A stretch of DNA of 64,000 nt from contig NZ_CP073346.1 in assembly GCF_024397895.1 (NCBI RefSeq), positions 1,054,001 through 1,118,000 of the forward strand. Direction: 5' to 3'. The notes under the pieces are model-generated. The model ran no database searches and was not told the DNA's origin. It saw nothing but the letters and a program-made list of their open reading frames with translations. Positions 53,179-63,756 of the stretch are shown one piece after another. The position numbers and the translations under genes were made by a program. Position 1 is the stretch's first letter; each line of letters begins with the position of its first letter. The DNA is from Pseudomonas benzenivorans (GTDB lineage: Bacteria > Pseudomonadota > Gammaproteobacteria > Pseudomonadales > Pseudomonadaceae).

Positions 53179-53999
53179 ACCCAGCCCCACGCGACCCGGC
53201 CGCACTGCCGCGCCTGGCCCTGACCCTGCTCGCCCTGCTGCTGTTGTGGCCCGGCTTGAGCATCAGCGAACTGGACCTGGGCGTGCTGTTCGACGACGAC
53301 AATGCCGTGAGCATGGGCCGCTTTCTCGGCGACTTCTGGCCGCCGGCCCATGATGCCGAGTTCCTCCGCCTGCTCGGCCGCGCGACCCTGGAGACCCTGG
53401 CCATCGCCACCGCCGGCATGGCCCTGACGCTGCTGATCGCCATTCCCGGCGCGCTGCTGGCCAGTCGCGCGCTGTCGCTGTCGGCACTGCACCATGGCGG
53501 ACGTCCCGCCTGGTGGGCGCAGGCCCTGCGCTGGCCGGTTCGCGCCACCCTGATCGTCCTGCGCAGCGTGCCGGAAATCGTCTGGGCCCTGCTGTTCGTG
53601 CGCGCGGTGGGCCTGGGCCCGACCGCCGGCGTGCTGGCCATCGCCATCACCTACAGCGGCATGCTCGGCAAGGTCTACGCGGAAATATTCGAGTCGGTCG
53701 ACCCACGCCCCAGCCGCGCCCTGCTGCTGGCCGGCAGCCCGCGCCTGGCGGCCTTCGCCTATGGTGTGCTGCCCGCCGCTGCCGCGGAAATGCTTTCCTA
53801 CACGGTGTACCGCTGGGAGTGTGCGATCCGCGCCTCGGTGGTGATGGGCTTCGTCGGCGCCGGCGGCCTGGGCCAACAGATCGAACTGTCGATGCGCATG
53901 TTCGCCGGTGCCGAGGTCGCGAGCATGCTACTGACCTTCCTGGCCCTGGTGCTGCTCGCCGACCAGCTCAGCCGACTGCTACGGGCGCGGCTGCTGTGA
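53172..53999 (+). CDS. PhnE-type ABC permease 1
   Basis: This 275-residue membrane protein has about six helices and the import-permease coupling loop (EAA motif) as [20 protein letters not shown], followed by [20 protein letters not shown], typical of PhnE. It should pair with the second permease to form the channel. It overlaps the ATPase gene by 7 bases and the next permease by GTGA. Confidence 0.88.
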   Translation: MLNPAPRDPAALPRLALTLLALLLLWPGLSISELDLGVLFDDDNAVSMGRFLGDFWPPAHDAEFLRLLGRATLETLAIATAGMALTLLIAIPGALLASRALSLSALHHGGRPAWWAQALRWPVRATLIVLRSVPEIVWALLFVRAVGLGPTAGVLAIAITYSGMLGKVYAEIFESVDPRPSRALLLAGSPRLAAFAYGVLPAAAAEMLSYTVYRWECAIRASVVMGFVGAGGLGQQIELSMRMFAGAEVASMLLTFLALVLLADQLSRLLRARLL

Positions 54000-54778
54000 G
54001 GCGCGCCGACAGCCGGCTTCTGGGCAACGGCGCCCTGCTGCTGGTGCTGCTGGCGGCGGTGATCGCCGCCTTCATCTACCTCGGCATCGATCTCGGTGCG
54101 CTGCTCGGCGGCGACAACCTGCAGCAGATGGCCGACTACGCCGGCCGCTTCCTGCGCCCGGACCTCTCCGCCGCGCACCTCCGAGCCATCGGCCAGGGCG
54201 CCGTGGAGACCCTGGCGATGTCGGCCATCGGCACACTGCTGGCGATGGTAGTGGGATTGTTCCTGGCACTGCCGGCCGCCGGCCGCTTCGGTTGGCCCGC
54301 CAAGAGCGCCGCGCGCCTGCTGCTCAACGCCCTGCGGGCAGTCCCGGAGCTGGTCTGGGCGGCCCTGGTGGTGCTGGCCGCCGGCCTGGGGCCCAACGCC
54401 GGCACCCTGGCGCTGGCGCTGCATACGGCCGGGGTGCTCGGGCGGCTGTTCGCCGAGGCCCTGGAAAACGCGGCGGACGAGCCGGCCGAGGCGATCCGCC
54501 TGGGCGGTGGCAGCGCCGTTGCGGCCTTCTGCTATGGCACCCTGCCGGCGGTCTGGCCGCAACTGGTGGCCTACTCGCTGTACCGCTGGGAAAACAACAT
54601 CCGCATGGCCAGCGTGCTGGGCTTCGTCGGCGCCGGCGGTCTGGGCCAGATGCTCTACGTCCACCTGAGCCTGTTTCAGGAAGCCCAGGCGGCGACGGTG
54701 ATCCTGGCCATGCTGGTGCTGGTACTGGGTGTCGATGCGCTGAGCGGCTGGGCCCGGCAACGCTGGGTCAGCGCCTGA
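53996..54778 (+). CDS. PhnE-type ABC permease 2
   Basis: This 260-residue permease starts at a GTG overlapping the previous stop (53996-53999). It has the same topology and the matching coupling loop FAEALENAADEPAEAIRLGG and YRWENNIRMASVLGFVGAGG. It is homologous to permease 1 but clearly diverged, so the transporter is probably a heterodimer. It ends the four-gene importer operon and is convergent with the DUF5064 gene. Confidence 0.88.
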   Translation: MRRADSRLLGNGALLLVLLAAVIAAFIYLGIDLGALLGGDNLQQMADYAGRFLRPDLSAAHLRAIGQGAVETLAMSAIGTLLAMVVGLFLALPAAGRFGWPAKSAARLLLNALRAVPELVWAALVVLAAGLGPNAGTLALALHTAGVLGRLFAEALENAADEPAEAIRLGGGSAVAAFCYGTLPAVWPQLVAYSLYRWENNIRMASVLGFVGAGGLGQMLYVHLSLFQEAQAATVILAMLVLVLGVDALSGWARQRWVSA

Positions 54779-54781
54779 GCA

Positions 54782-55150
54782 CTAAAGCCCGTCCTTCTCC
54801 AGATGGTCCAGGTTGACCGGGTCGCCGGTATGACTGCCGAGCTTGGCCCGGATATCGGCGAACATGTGGTCGTATTCCTGATGATCGCGCAGCAGCAGGC
54901 TGGTGTTGGCCGGCAGGCCATGCTTGCGCGCGATACGGCTGGCAACACTGGCGAAGTTGAATGCCGTATCGCGGTGCAGCTCGAACTGCTCCTCGAAGGC
55001 CTTGCCCGCCACTTCGCCGGCCATGCGCATGTGCAGCATCGGTCCTTCGACCGGGTCCTGACGCACCTCGTAAAACAGGTCGATGCTGTACTTGGGCTGA
55101 TCAGTGGTGGCAACCGGGTTGCCACGGTGCAAATGGCCGGGCTCGAACAT
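54782..55150 (-). CDS. DUF5064 family protein
   Basis: This 122-residue protein begins MFEPGHLHRGNP and has DLFYEVRQDPVEGPMLHMRM, the pattern of the DUF5064 family that I know mainly from Pseudomonas. It is likely cytoplasmic. The function is unknown. The ATG at 55150 gives the family start; an upstream ATG at 55177 is less likely. Confidence 0.7.
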   Translation of the reverse strand: MFEPGHLHRGNPVATTDQPKYSIDLFYEVRQDPVEGPMLHMRMAGEVAGKAFEEQFELHRDTAFNFASVASRIARKHGLPANTSLLLRDHQEYDHMFADIRAKLGSHTGDPVNLDHLEKDGL

Positions 55151-55216
55151 GGCGACGCTCCGTCTGCGGATCAGCAACGAGCATAGTTGCTTCTCGGTGG
55201 CTTTGCCGGAGCAGGC

Positions 55217-55528
55217 TCAGCGCGGCTGCTCGGCCCGCTCCTGGACCAGCACCCAGGGTGCCACGACCACCGCCCACAGCTGCGGATCACGGGCCAGCAG
55301 ATCCTCGGCGAGCCCATCGTCGACCTTGCGCAGCAGGCCACTCTGCAACCAAGCGGCCACCTTGTCCTGATGGTTCTCAGCGACGGCCTCGGCAATCGCG
55401 ACCAGATCCTGGGCACCCTCGACCCACAACAAGGCGCCCCGGGCGAAGAACGGTTGCAGCTCTTGCCAGCGAATGGGGGCGGTTTCGCCAAGCAGCTTGG
55501 CGTAGAGGGTGCTAGGTTGTTCTGTCAT
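55217..55528 (-). CDS. DUF2288 family protein
   Basis: This 103-residue protein matches DUF2288: LYAKLLGETAPIRWQELQPF at the start, FFARGALLWVEGAQDLVAIA in the middle and VVVAPWVLVQERA at the end. It is small, soluble and of unknown role. The ATG at 55528 follows an overlapping purine-rich stretch; upstream extension to 55630 gives no family residues. Confidence 0.78.
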   Translation of the reverse strand: MTEQPSTLYAKLLGETAPIRWQELQPFFARGALLWVEGAQDLVAIAEAVAENHQDKVAAWLQSGLLRKVDDGLAEDLLARDPQLWAVVVAPWVLVQERAEQPR

Positions 55529-55827
55529 GGTGTGCCCTGTCGTGGAAGCCGGGATTGAGTCGGCGGCCATGATAGCGTCGCAAGCCCTCGAGGCAAGCGC
55601 GCAGGACGCCATCAGGAGGTGACGAGGCACGCCGCTTTTCTGTACGTCTATTGCATTTAAGCGACACCCGCGTATTTTGCCCCCAGCGGCCGGCTTTTCA
55701 AGGCGCGAACCGGCGCTCTACACTGCACCGGTACAGTTGCCGGGGGTACAGCCGGGGGAAACATCCCGGTTCTGCAGCTTTGGCCGCCAGAACTACAACA
55801 ATGAAATACCAATAAGAGTGGAGCACT
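55529..55827. other. Control region upstream of braC
   Basis: This non-coding gap holds the promoter of the branched-chain amino acid operon. A stem of CCGGG and CCCGG flanks GGAAACAT at about 55752-55769, and the braC start has a clean AGAGTGGAG site. No gene is supported; an in-frame extension of DUF2288 into it is not convincing. Confidence 0.45.
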
Positions 55828-56949
55828 ATGAACAAGGCTACTAAGCAGATTTCCAAACTGTTTGCCGCCATGGCCATGGCCGGCGTTGCCAGCTACTCGG
55901 TAGCGGCTGACAACATCAAGATCGGCATGGCCGGTCCGGTGACCGGCGCAGTCGCCCAGTACGGCGAAATGCAATTCATCGGTGCCAAGATGGCCATAGA
56001 GCAGATCAACAAGGCCGGCGGGGTGAACGGCGCGATGCTCGAAGGCGTGGTCTACGACGACGCTTGCGATCCGAAGCAGGCCGTTGCCGTGGCCAACAAG
56101 ATCGTCAACGACGAAGTCAAGTTCGTGATCGGTCACCTCTGCTCCAGCTCCACTCAGCCGGCGTCCGACATCTACGAAGACGAAGGCATCCTGATGGTCA
56201 CTCCGGCCTCCACCAGCCCGGACATCACCGCCCGCGGTTACGAACTGGTGTTCCGCACCATCGGCCTTGACAGCCTGCAGGGCCCGACCGCCGGCAACTT
56301 CATCGCCGACAGCATTAAGCCGAAGAACGTCGCGGTCATTCACGACAAGCAGCAGTACGGCGAAGGCATCGCCACCGCGGTCAAGCAGACCCTGGAAGGC
56401 AAGGGTGTGAACGTCGCCCTGTTCGAAGGCATCAATGCCGGCGACAAGGACTTCTCGGCGATGATCTCCAAGCTCAAGCAGGCCAACGTGGACTTCATCT
56501 ACTACGGCGGCTACCACCCGGAGCTGGGCCTGCTGCTGCGCCAGTCTTCCGAGAAGGGTCTGAAGGTCCGTTTCATGGGCCCGGAAGGCGTGGGTAACAA
56601 GGAAATCTCCGCCATCGCCGGCCCGGCCTCCGAAGGCCTGCTGGTGACCCTGCCGAAGTCCTTCGACCAGGACCCGAAGAACCAGGCGCTGGTCGAGGCC
56701 TTCAAGGCCAAGAACGAAGACCCGACCGGTCCGTTCGTGTTCCCAGCTTACGCCGCGGTACAAGTGATCGCCGAAGGCATCGAGAAGGCCGGCGACACCG
56801 ACACCGCCAAGGTGGCCGAGGCCCTGCGCGCCAACAGCTTCGACACCCCGACCGGCAACCTGGCCTTCGACGAGAAGGGTGACCTGAAGGACTTCAGCTT
56901 CGTGGTCTACGAGTGGCACCAGGACGGCACCAAGTCCGAAGCCAAGTAA
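55828..56949 (+). CDS. braC: Branched-chain amino acid ABC transporter substrate-binding protein
   Basis: This 373-residue periplasmic protein has a signal peptide (residues 1-26, ending SVAADN) and the LivJ/BraC pattern IKIGMAGPVTGAVAQYGEMQ at the start of the mature part, with the conserved disulfide region YDDACDPKQAV and HLCSSSTQPASD. It captures leucine, isoleucine, valine and possibly alanine or threonine. It is the first gene of braCDEFG and is followed by a hairpin that should reduce transcription of the membrane genes. Confidence 0.95.
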   Translation: MNKATKQISKLFAAMAMAGVASYSVAADNIKIGMAGPVTGAVAQYGEMQFIGAKMAIEQINKAGGVNGAMLEGVVYDDACDPKQAVAVANKIVNDEVKFVIGHLCSSSTQPASDIYEDEGILMVTPASTSPDITARGYELVFRTIGLDSLQGPTAGNFIADSIKPKNVAVIHDKQQYGEGIATAVKQTLEGKGVNVALFEGINAGDKDFSAMISKLKQANVDFIYYGGYHPELGLLLRQSSEKGLKVRFMGPEGVGNKEISAIAGPASEGLLVTLPKSFDQDPKNQALVEAFKAKNEDPTGPFVFPAYAAVQVIAEGIEKAGDTDTAKVAEALRANSFDTPTGNLAFDEKGDLKDFSFVVYEWHQDGTKSEAK

Positions 56950-56968
56950 GCGTCCCGCCTGAACCCAG

Positions 56969-56999
56969 AACCCACTGCAACCGCAGTGGGTTTTGTTTA
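56969..56999 (+). terminator. Partial terminator between braC and braD
   Basis: A perfect 10-base-pair stem, AACCCACTGC and GCAGTGGGTT with a 4-base AACC loop, runs into TTTTGTTT. It lies 19 bases after the braC stop and inside the operon, so it likely lets only part of the transcripts continue, giving more binding protein than permease. Confidence 0.8.
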
Positions 57000-57066
57000 T
57001 TAGAAGAATTCTGGTCTCACGCTGCGCCACAAGCGCCGCCGTGCGTGCTGACCCAGGAGTTAGGCA

Positions 57067-59251
<2,185 letters not shown>

Positions 59252-59255
<4 letters not shown>

Positions 59256-60019
59256 GCCGCCCGATCCTAGAAGTAAGCGGCCTGTCCATGCGCTTCGGCG
59301 GCCTCCTGGCCGTCAACGGGGTGGGTCTGTCGGTCGATGAGAAGCAAGTGGTGTCGATGATCGGGCCGAATGGCGCCGGCAAGACCACGGTGTTCAACTG
59401 CCTGACCGGTTTCTACCAGCCCACCAGCGGCAGCATCCGCCTCAATGGCGAGCAGATCGAAGGGTTGCCTGGCCACAAGATCGCCCACAAGGGCGTCGTG
59501 CGCACCTTCCAGAACGTCCGCCTGTTCAAGGAAATGACGGCGGTGGAGAACCTGCTGGTAGCCCAGCATCGTCACCTCAACACCAACTTCATTGCCGGCC
59601 TGCTGAAGACCCCGGCGTTCCGCAAGAGCGAGCGCGAGGCGATGGAATACGCCGCCCACTGGCTCGAGCAGGTCAACCTGACCGAGTTCGCCAACCGCCC
59701 GGCCGGCACTCTGGCCTACGGCCAGCAACGCCGCCTGGAGATCGCCCGCTGCATGATGACGCGCCCGCGCATCCTCATGCTCGACGAACCGGCCGCCGGC
59801 CTCAATCCGCGCGAGACCGACGACCTCAAGGCGTTGATCCGCATGCTGCGCGACCAGCACAACGTCACCGTGCTGCTGATCGAGCACGACATGAAGCTGG
59901 TCATGAGCATTTCCGACTACATCTACGTGATCAACCAGGGCACCCCCCTGGCCGACGGCACGCCGGAGCAGATCCGCGACAACCCCGACGTGATCAAAGC
60001 CTATCTGGGGGAGGCGTAA
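59252..60019 (+). CDS. braF: Branched-chain amino acid ABC ATPase LivG/BraF
   Basis: This 255-residue ATPase has Walker [12 protein letters not shown] (about residues 36-46), [16 protein letters not shown] as signature and [13 protein letters not shown] as Walker B. The AAGLNP ending and the [15 protein letters not shown] segment are typical of LivG. It starts inside the braE stop and is followed by braG after 3 bases. Confidence 0.95.
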
Positions 60020-60022
60020 GCC

Positions 60023-60724
60023 ATGCTGACGTTCGACAAGGTTTCCACCTTCTACGGCAAGATCCAGGCGCTGCACGACGTCAGCGTCGAGGTCCGTCAG
60101 GGCGAGATCGTCACCCTGATCGGCGCCAACGGCGCCGGCAAGTCGACGCTGCTGATGACCCTGTGCGGCAACCCGCATGCGAGCAGCGGCAGCATCCGCT
60201 ACCAGGGCGAGGAACTGGTCGGCCAGGACACCCCGGAGATCATGCGCAAGAGCATCGCCATCGTTCCCGAGGGACGCCGGGTGTTCGCCCGCCTGACCGT
60301 CGAGGAAAACCTGGTGATGGGCGGCTTCTTCACCGCCAAGGGCGACTTCCGCCAGCAGATGGACAAGGTCCTGCACCTGTTCCCGCGACTCAAGGAGCGC
60401 CTCAATCAGCGCGCCGGCACCATGTCCGGCGGCGAACAGCAGATGCTCGCCATCGGCCGTGCGCTGATGAGCATGCCCAAGCTGTTGCTGCTCGACGAGC
60501 CGTCCCTGGGCCTGGCGCCGATCATCATCCAGCAGATCTTCGACATCATCGAACAGCTGCGCAAGGACGGCGTGACCATCTTCCTGGTCGAGCAGAACGC
60601 CAACCAGGCGCTCAAGCTGGCCGATCGCGGTTATGTGCTGGAGAACGGGCGGATCGTCATGCAGGGCAGTGGCCATGAGCTGCTGACCAACCCCAAGGTG
60701 CGCGACGCTTACCTCGGCGGCTGA
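60023..60724 (+). CDS. braG: Branched-chain amino acid ABC ATPase LivF/BraG
   Basis: This 233-residue second ATPase has Walker A GANGAGKSTLL, signature MSGGEQQMLAIGRALM and Walker B LLLLDEPSLGLAP, and the LivF-type phrase VPEGRRVFARLTVEENL. It pairs with BraF as the energy unit. A strong terminator follows and closes the operon. Confidence 0.95.
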   Translation: MLTFDKVSTFYGKIQALHDVSVEVRQGEIVTLIGANGAGKSTLLMTLCGNPHASSGSIRYQGEELVGQDTPEIMRKSIAIVPEGRRVFARLTVEENLVMGGFFTAKGDFRQQMDKVLHLFPRLKERLNQRAGTMSGGEQQMLAIGRALMSMPKLLLLDEPSLGLAPIIIQQIFDIIEQLRKDGVTIFLVEQNANQALKLADRGYVLENGRIVMQGSGHELLTNPKVRDAYLGG

Positions 60725-60739
60725 GCCACCGGCAGTCAG

Positions 60740-60766
60740 AAAACCGCTCCTCGGAGCGGTTTTTTT
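60740..60766 (+). terminator. Rho-independent terminator of bra operon
   Basis: A perfect 11-base-pair stem, AAAACCGCTCC and GGAGCGGTTTT with a 2-base loop, ends in a seven-T run. It lies 15 bases after the braG stop. Confidence 0.92.
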
Positions 60767-60829
60767 ATCCCTGTAGCGAGGCCGTGGCCAGTTACAATGG
60801 CGGCCCTGCCCTTCACGATGACCTTTGCC

Positions 60830-61540
60830 ATGACCGACCCCATCCGCCTGTCCAAACGCCTGATCGAACTGGTCGGCTGCTCGCGCCGCGAGGCCGAGCT
60901 GTATATCCAGGGCGGCTGGGTGCTGGTCGATGGCGAAGTGGTGGACGAGCCACAGTTCAAGGTCGCGAGCCAGCATGTCGAACTGCTCCCGGATGCCGTG
61001 GCCGCCCCCGTGGAGCCGGTCACCCTGCTGCTCCACGTGCCCGCCGGCCACGCCCCGGCGAGCGCCGTCGCCACGCTCGGCCCGGCGACCCACTGGCCGG
61101 AGGATGCCTCCGGCCTGCGCCCGTTGAAGAGCCACTTCGAGCGACTGACCGCGTGCATCCCGCTGCAGGCCGGCGCCGACGGTCTGCACGTACTGACCCA
61201 GGACTGGCGCGTCGAGCGCAAGCTCAGGGAAGACCTGAGCAAGATCGAGCAGGAGTACGTGGTCGAGGTAAGCGGCGAACTCAGCCCCGCCCAACTCAAG
61301 CGCCTCAACCATGGCCTGAGTTTCAACGACAGGCCGCTGCCGCCCTGCAAGGTCAGTTGGCAGAACGAAACCCGTCTGCGTTTCGCCCTGAAGAATCCCC
61401 AGCCCGGCCAACTGGTGTTCATGTGCAACAGCGTCGGCCTCAAGGTGCTGGGGCTCAAGCGCATCCGCATCGGCGGCGTACCGATGGCCAAGGTGCAGCC
61501 CGGCCAGTGGCGCTATCTGGCGGCCAAGGAACGCTTCTAG
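60830..61540 (+). CDS. RsuA/RluF-like pseudouridine synthase homologue lacking the catalytic Asp
   Basis: This 236-residue protein has an N-terminal S4 RNA-binding domain (IRLSKRLIELVGCSRREAEL, residues 5-24) and a pseudouridine synthase fold with LVFMCNSVGLKVLGLKRIRI near the end, as in RsuA/RluB/E/F. In these enzymes the core is GRLD-x4-GL with Asp as the catalytic residue; here it reads CIPLQAGADGL, so Arg is Pro and Asp is Gln113. The protein may therefore bind RNA without isomerising uridine. The ATG at 60830 starts right at the S4 domain; ATGs at 60797 and 60818 are also in frame. Confidence 0.75.
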   Translation: MTDPIRLSKRLIELVGCSRREAELYIQGGWVLVDGEVVDEPQFKVASQHVELLPDAVAAPVEPVTLLLHVPAGHAPASAVATLGPATHWPEDASGLRPLKSHFERLTACIPLQAGADGLHVLTQDWRVERKLREDLSKIEQEYVVEVSGELSPAQLKRLNHGLSFNDRPLPPCKVSWQNETRLRFALKNPQPGQLVFMCNSVGLKVLGLKRIRIGGVPMAKVQPGQWRYLAAKERF

Positions 61541-61599
61541 GCCCTCTGCTCTCGCCGCCCGACAGGGTGCGGCGCCCTCTTCTTCCCAGGAACCACCCC

Positions 61600-62061
61600 A
61601 TGCTCAATAACGATGTACTGCGCAGCCTGCGCTACACCCTCGACCTCAGCGACGCCCAGATGGCCGATATCATCCAGCTCAGCGGCCTGCAGGTCGACCA
61701 GGCCCGGGTCAGCGACGTGCTGAAAAAGGACGACGAGGAAGGCTTCCAGGCCTGCGACGATGAGCTGATGGCGCATTTTCTCGATGGTCTGGTGTACTTC
61801 AAGCGCGGCAAGGATGACAGCCGCCCGCCACAGCCGTTCGAGCTGCCGGTGACCAACAACATGGTGTTGAAGAAAATCCGCGTGGCCTTCGAGCTGAAGG
61901 AAGACGACATGCACGCGATCATGCAGAGCGTCGACTGCCCGGTGTCGAAGCCGGAGATGAGCGCCCTGTTCCGCAAGTTCGGGCACAGCAATTACCGCAC
62001 CTGCGGCGATCAGTTTCTGCGCAACTTCCTCAAGGGCCTGACCCTTCGCCTGCGCGGCTGA
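61600..62061 (+). CDS. DUF1456 family protein (YehS-like)
   Basis: This 153-residue protein consists of two related halves: NNDVLRSLRYTLDLSDAQMA (residues 3-22) and NNMVLKKIRVAFELKEDDMH (about 86-105), the internal duplication of DUF1456. Each half is a small helical domain. No function is established. It has its own upstream gap of 59 bases and shares strand with the pseudouridine synthase homologue. Confidence 0.85.
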   Translation: MLNNDVLRSLRYTLDLSDAQMADIIQLSGLQVDQARVSDVLKKDDEEGFQACDDELMAHFLDGLVYFKRGKDDSRPPQPFELPVTNNMVLKKIRVAFELKEDDMHAIMQSVDCPVSKPEMSALFRKFGHSNYRTCGDQFLRNFLKGLTLRLRG

Positions 62062-62261
62062 GCCAGGCACCAGCGCAAGCCTAGGCGGCCGTCCAGGCCG
62101 CCCGCGAGCACGCCCCTAGCGCCTGACACGAACAACGGCCCCGCCCTGCGCGTCGGCGCGCGCCGTTGGTCCGCCACGCCGTCCGCGCCCTTCGCCATTG
62201 CTAACCTTTCATTTGGGGGGTTATCGCGCTTCAGGCCGCCAACGCGGCAGGGAGGAAGGTC

Positions 62262-62897
62262 ATGAGCATGGCTGACTGGCGCATGCAGGGCGCCGAATTC
62301 GCCACCTGCAACTGCAACTGGGGCTGCCCCTGTCAATTCAGCGCACTGCCCAGCCACGGCAACTGCGAAGCCGTGGTGTCGATGCGCATCGATCAAGGCC
62401 ATTACCAGGACATCAGACTGGACGGCCTGTGCTGGGTCGGCACCTTCGCCTGGCCCAAGGCCATCCACGAAGGCAACGGCCGCTGCCAGCTGTTTATCGA
62501 CAACAGGGCCACCGCCGAGCAACGCGAGGCGTTGCTGCGGATTCTCACGGGCGAGGACACCGAACCCGGTGCCACCGTCTTCTCCGTATTCGCCAGCACC
62601 CTCAGCGAGGTCTACGAGCCGCAGTTCGTGCCGATCGAGTTCAGCGTCGATGTGGATCGGCGCGAAGCCCACACCCGCATCCCCGGCGTGCTGGAAGTGA
62701 CGGGTGAACCGATTCGCAACCCGGTCAGCGGCCAGGCCCAGGAAGCCCGCCTGGTGCTGCCCGCCGGCTTCGAGTTCACCGAGGCGCAGATGGCCAGTGG
62801 CAGCTACAAGACCCAGGGCGCGATCAAGATTCAGTCGCAGAAGGGCCACGGCCACTTCGCCCGCCTGCACTTCACCGGCCAGGGGGTGGTGCGCTGA
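62262..62897 (+). CDS. DUF1326 family protein
   Basis: This 211-residue protein has the DUF1326 hallmark near the N-terminus, CNCNWGCPCQF (about residues 17-27), a Cys-rich motif that could bind a metal, and a beta-rich remainder. It lacks a signal peptide. It is followed by a DUF2182 membrane protein whose frame begins at the stop of this gene; the two families occur together in many bacteria and are thought to be linked in function, which is unknown. Confidence 0.85.
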   Translation: MSMADWRMQGAEFATCNCNWGCPCQFSALPSHGNCEAVVSMRIDQGHYQDIRLDGLCWVGTFAWPKAIHEGNGRCQLFIDNRATAEQREALLRILTGEDTEPGATVFSVFASTLSEVYEPQFVPIEFSVDVDRREAHTRIPGVLEVTGEPIRNPVSGQAQEARLVLPAGFEFTEAQMASGSYKTQGAIKIQSQKGHGHFARLHFTGQGVVR

Positions 62898-63691
62898 AGT
62901 CCCTCGAGCTGCCCGACGCCAGCGCCGCACGGACACGGCGGCTGCCACACTGGCCGCTGCAGCGCGACCAGTGGGCCACCCTGCTCTGCCTGCTGGCCTT
63001 GGTCGCCCTGGCCTGGTGGGCCTTGCTGCGGATGGACCGGGGCATGGCCGCAATGGCCATGTCCACCATGCCGATGCCCTGGACGGGCACGGACGCCTTG
63101 CTGATGCTGGCGATGTGGGTGGTGATGATGGTCGGCATGATGCTGCCCAGCGCCCTGCCGATGATCCTGCTGTATCAACAGATGCTGCGCAAACACCTGC
63201 AGGCGCCTCGGCGCCAGCTGGCGCTGCTGCTGTTCTGCCTGACCTATCTGCTGGTGTGGAGCGGTTTCAGCCTGCTCGCCACCGCACTGCAATGGGGCCT
63301 GGAGCGCCTCGCCCTGCTCAGCCCGCAGATGCGCAGCGACAGTCAGTGGCTCGGCGGCACGCTGCTGCTGCTCGCCGGCGCCTACCAGTGGCTGCCGGGC
63401 AAGGCCGCCTGCCTGGCCCATTGCCGTGGCCCGGTGCTGTTCCTCATGAGCCATTGGCGCCCCGGCATCGCCGGTGGCTGGCGCATGGGCCTGGCCCACG
63501 GCCTTTACTGCCTCGGTTGCTGCTGGGCCCTGATGGGCCTGCTGTTTCTCGGCGGGGTGATGAACCTGCTGTGGGTGGCGGGGATCGGTGCCTATGTGCT
63601 GCTGGAAAAGATTCTCCCCCAGGGACTCGGACTCGCACGCCTCGCCGGGCTAGTGCTGATGGCCGGGGGCATTGCCGTGCTGCTCGAATAA
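62894..63691 (+). CDS. DUF2182 integral membrane protein
   Basis: The product of about 265 residues has about six membrane helices and the family pattern MAMSTMPMPW, WVVMMVGMMLPSALPMILLY and GLAHGLYCLGCCWALMGLLF, with Met, His and Cys in the helices that could hold a metal. No ATG or GTG is available at the 5' end: a CTG at 62894 overlaps the DUF1326 stop (CTGA), and a TTG lies at 62999. I prefer the CTG because PHWPLQRDQWATLLCLLAL, the family N-terminus with its first helix, is then included. The start is therefore unusual and uncertain. Confidence 0.75.
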   Translation: MKSLELPDASAARTRRLPHWPLQRDQWATLLCLLALVALAWWALLRMDRGMAAMAMSTMPMPWTGTDALLMLAMWVVMMVGMMLPSALPMILLYQQMLRKHLQAPRRQLALLLFCLTYLLVWSGFSLLATALQWGLERLALLSPQMRSDSQWLGGTLLLLAGAYQWLPGKAACLAHCRGPVLFLMSHWRPGIAGGWRMGLAHGLYCLGCCWALMGLLFLGGVMNLLWVAGIGAYVLLEKILPQGLGLARLAGLVLMAGGIAVLLE

Positions 63692-63756
63692 CACCCCTTA
63701 AGACGGGCGCCCTCTGCAGGTAAGATGGGCATCCCCCCGCCGCCGACTGCCTGCTC

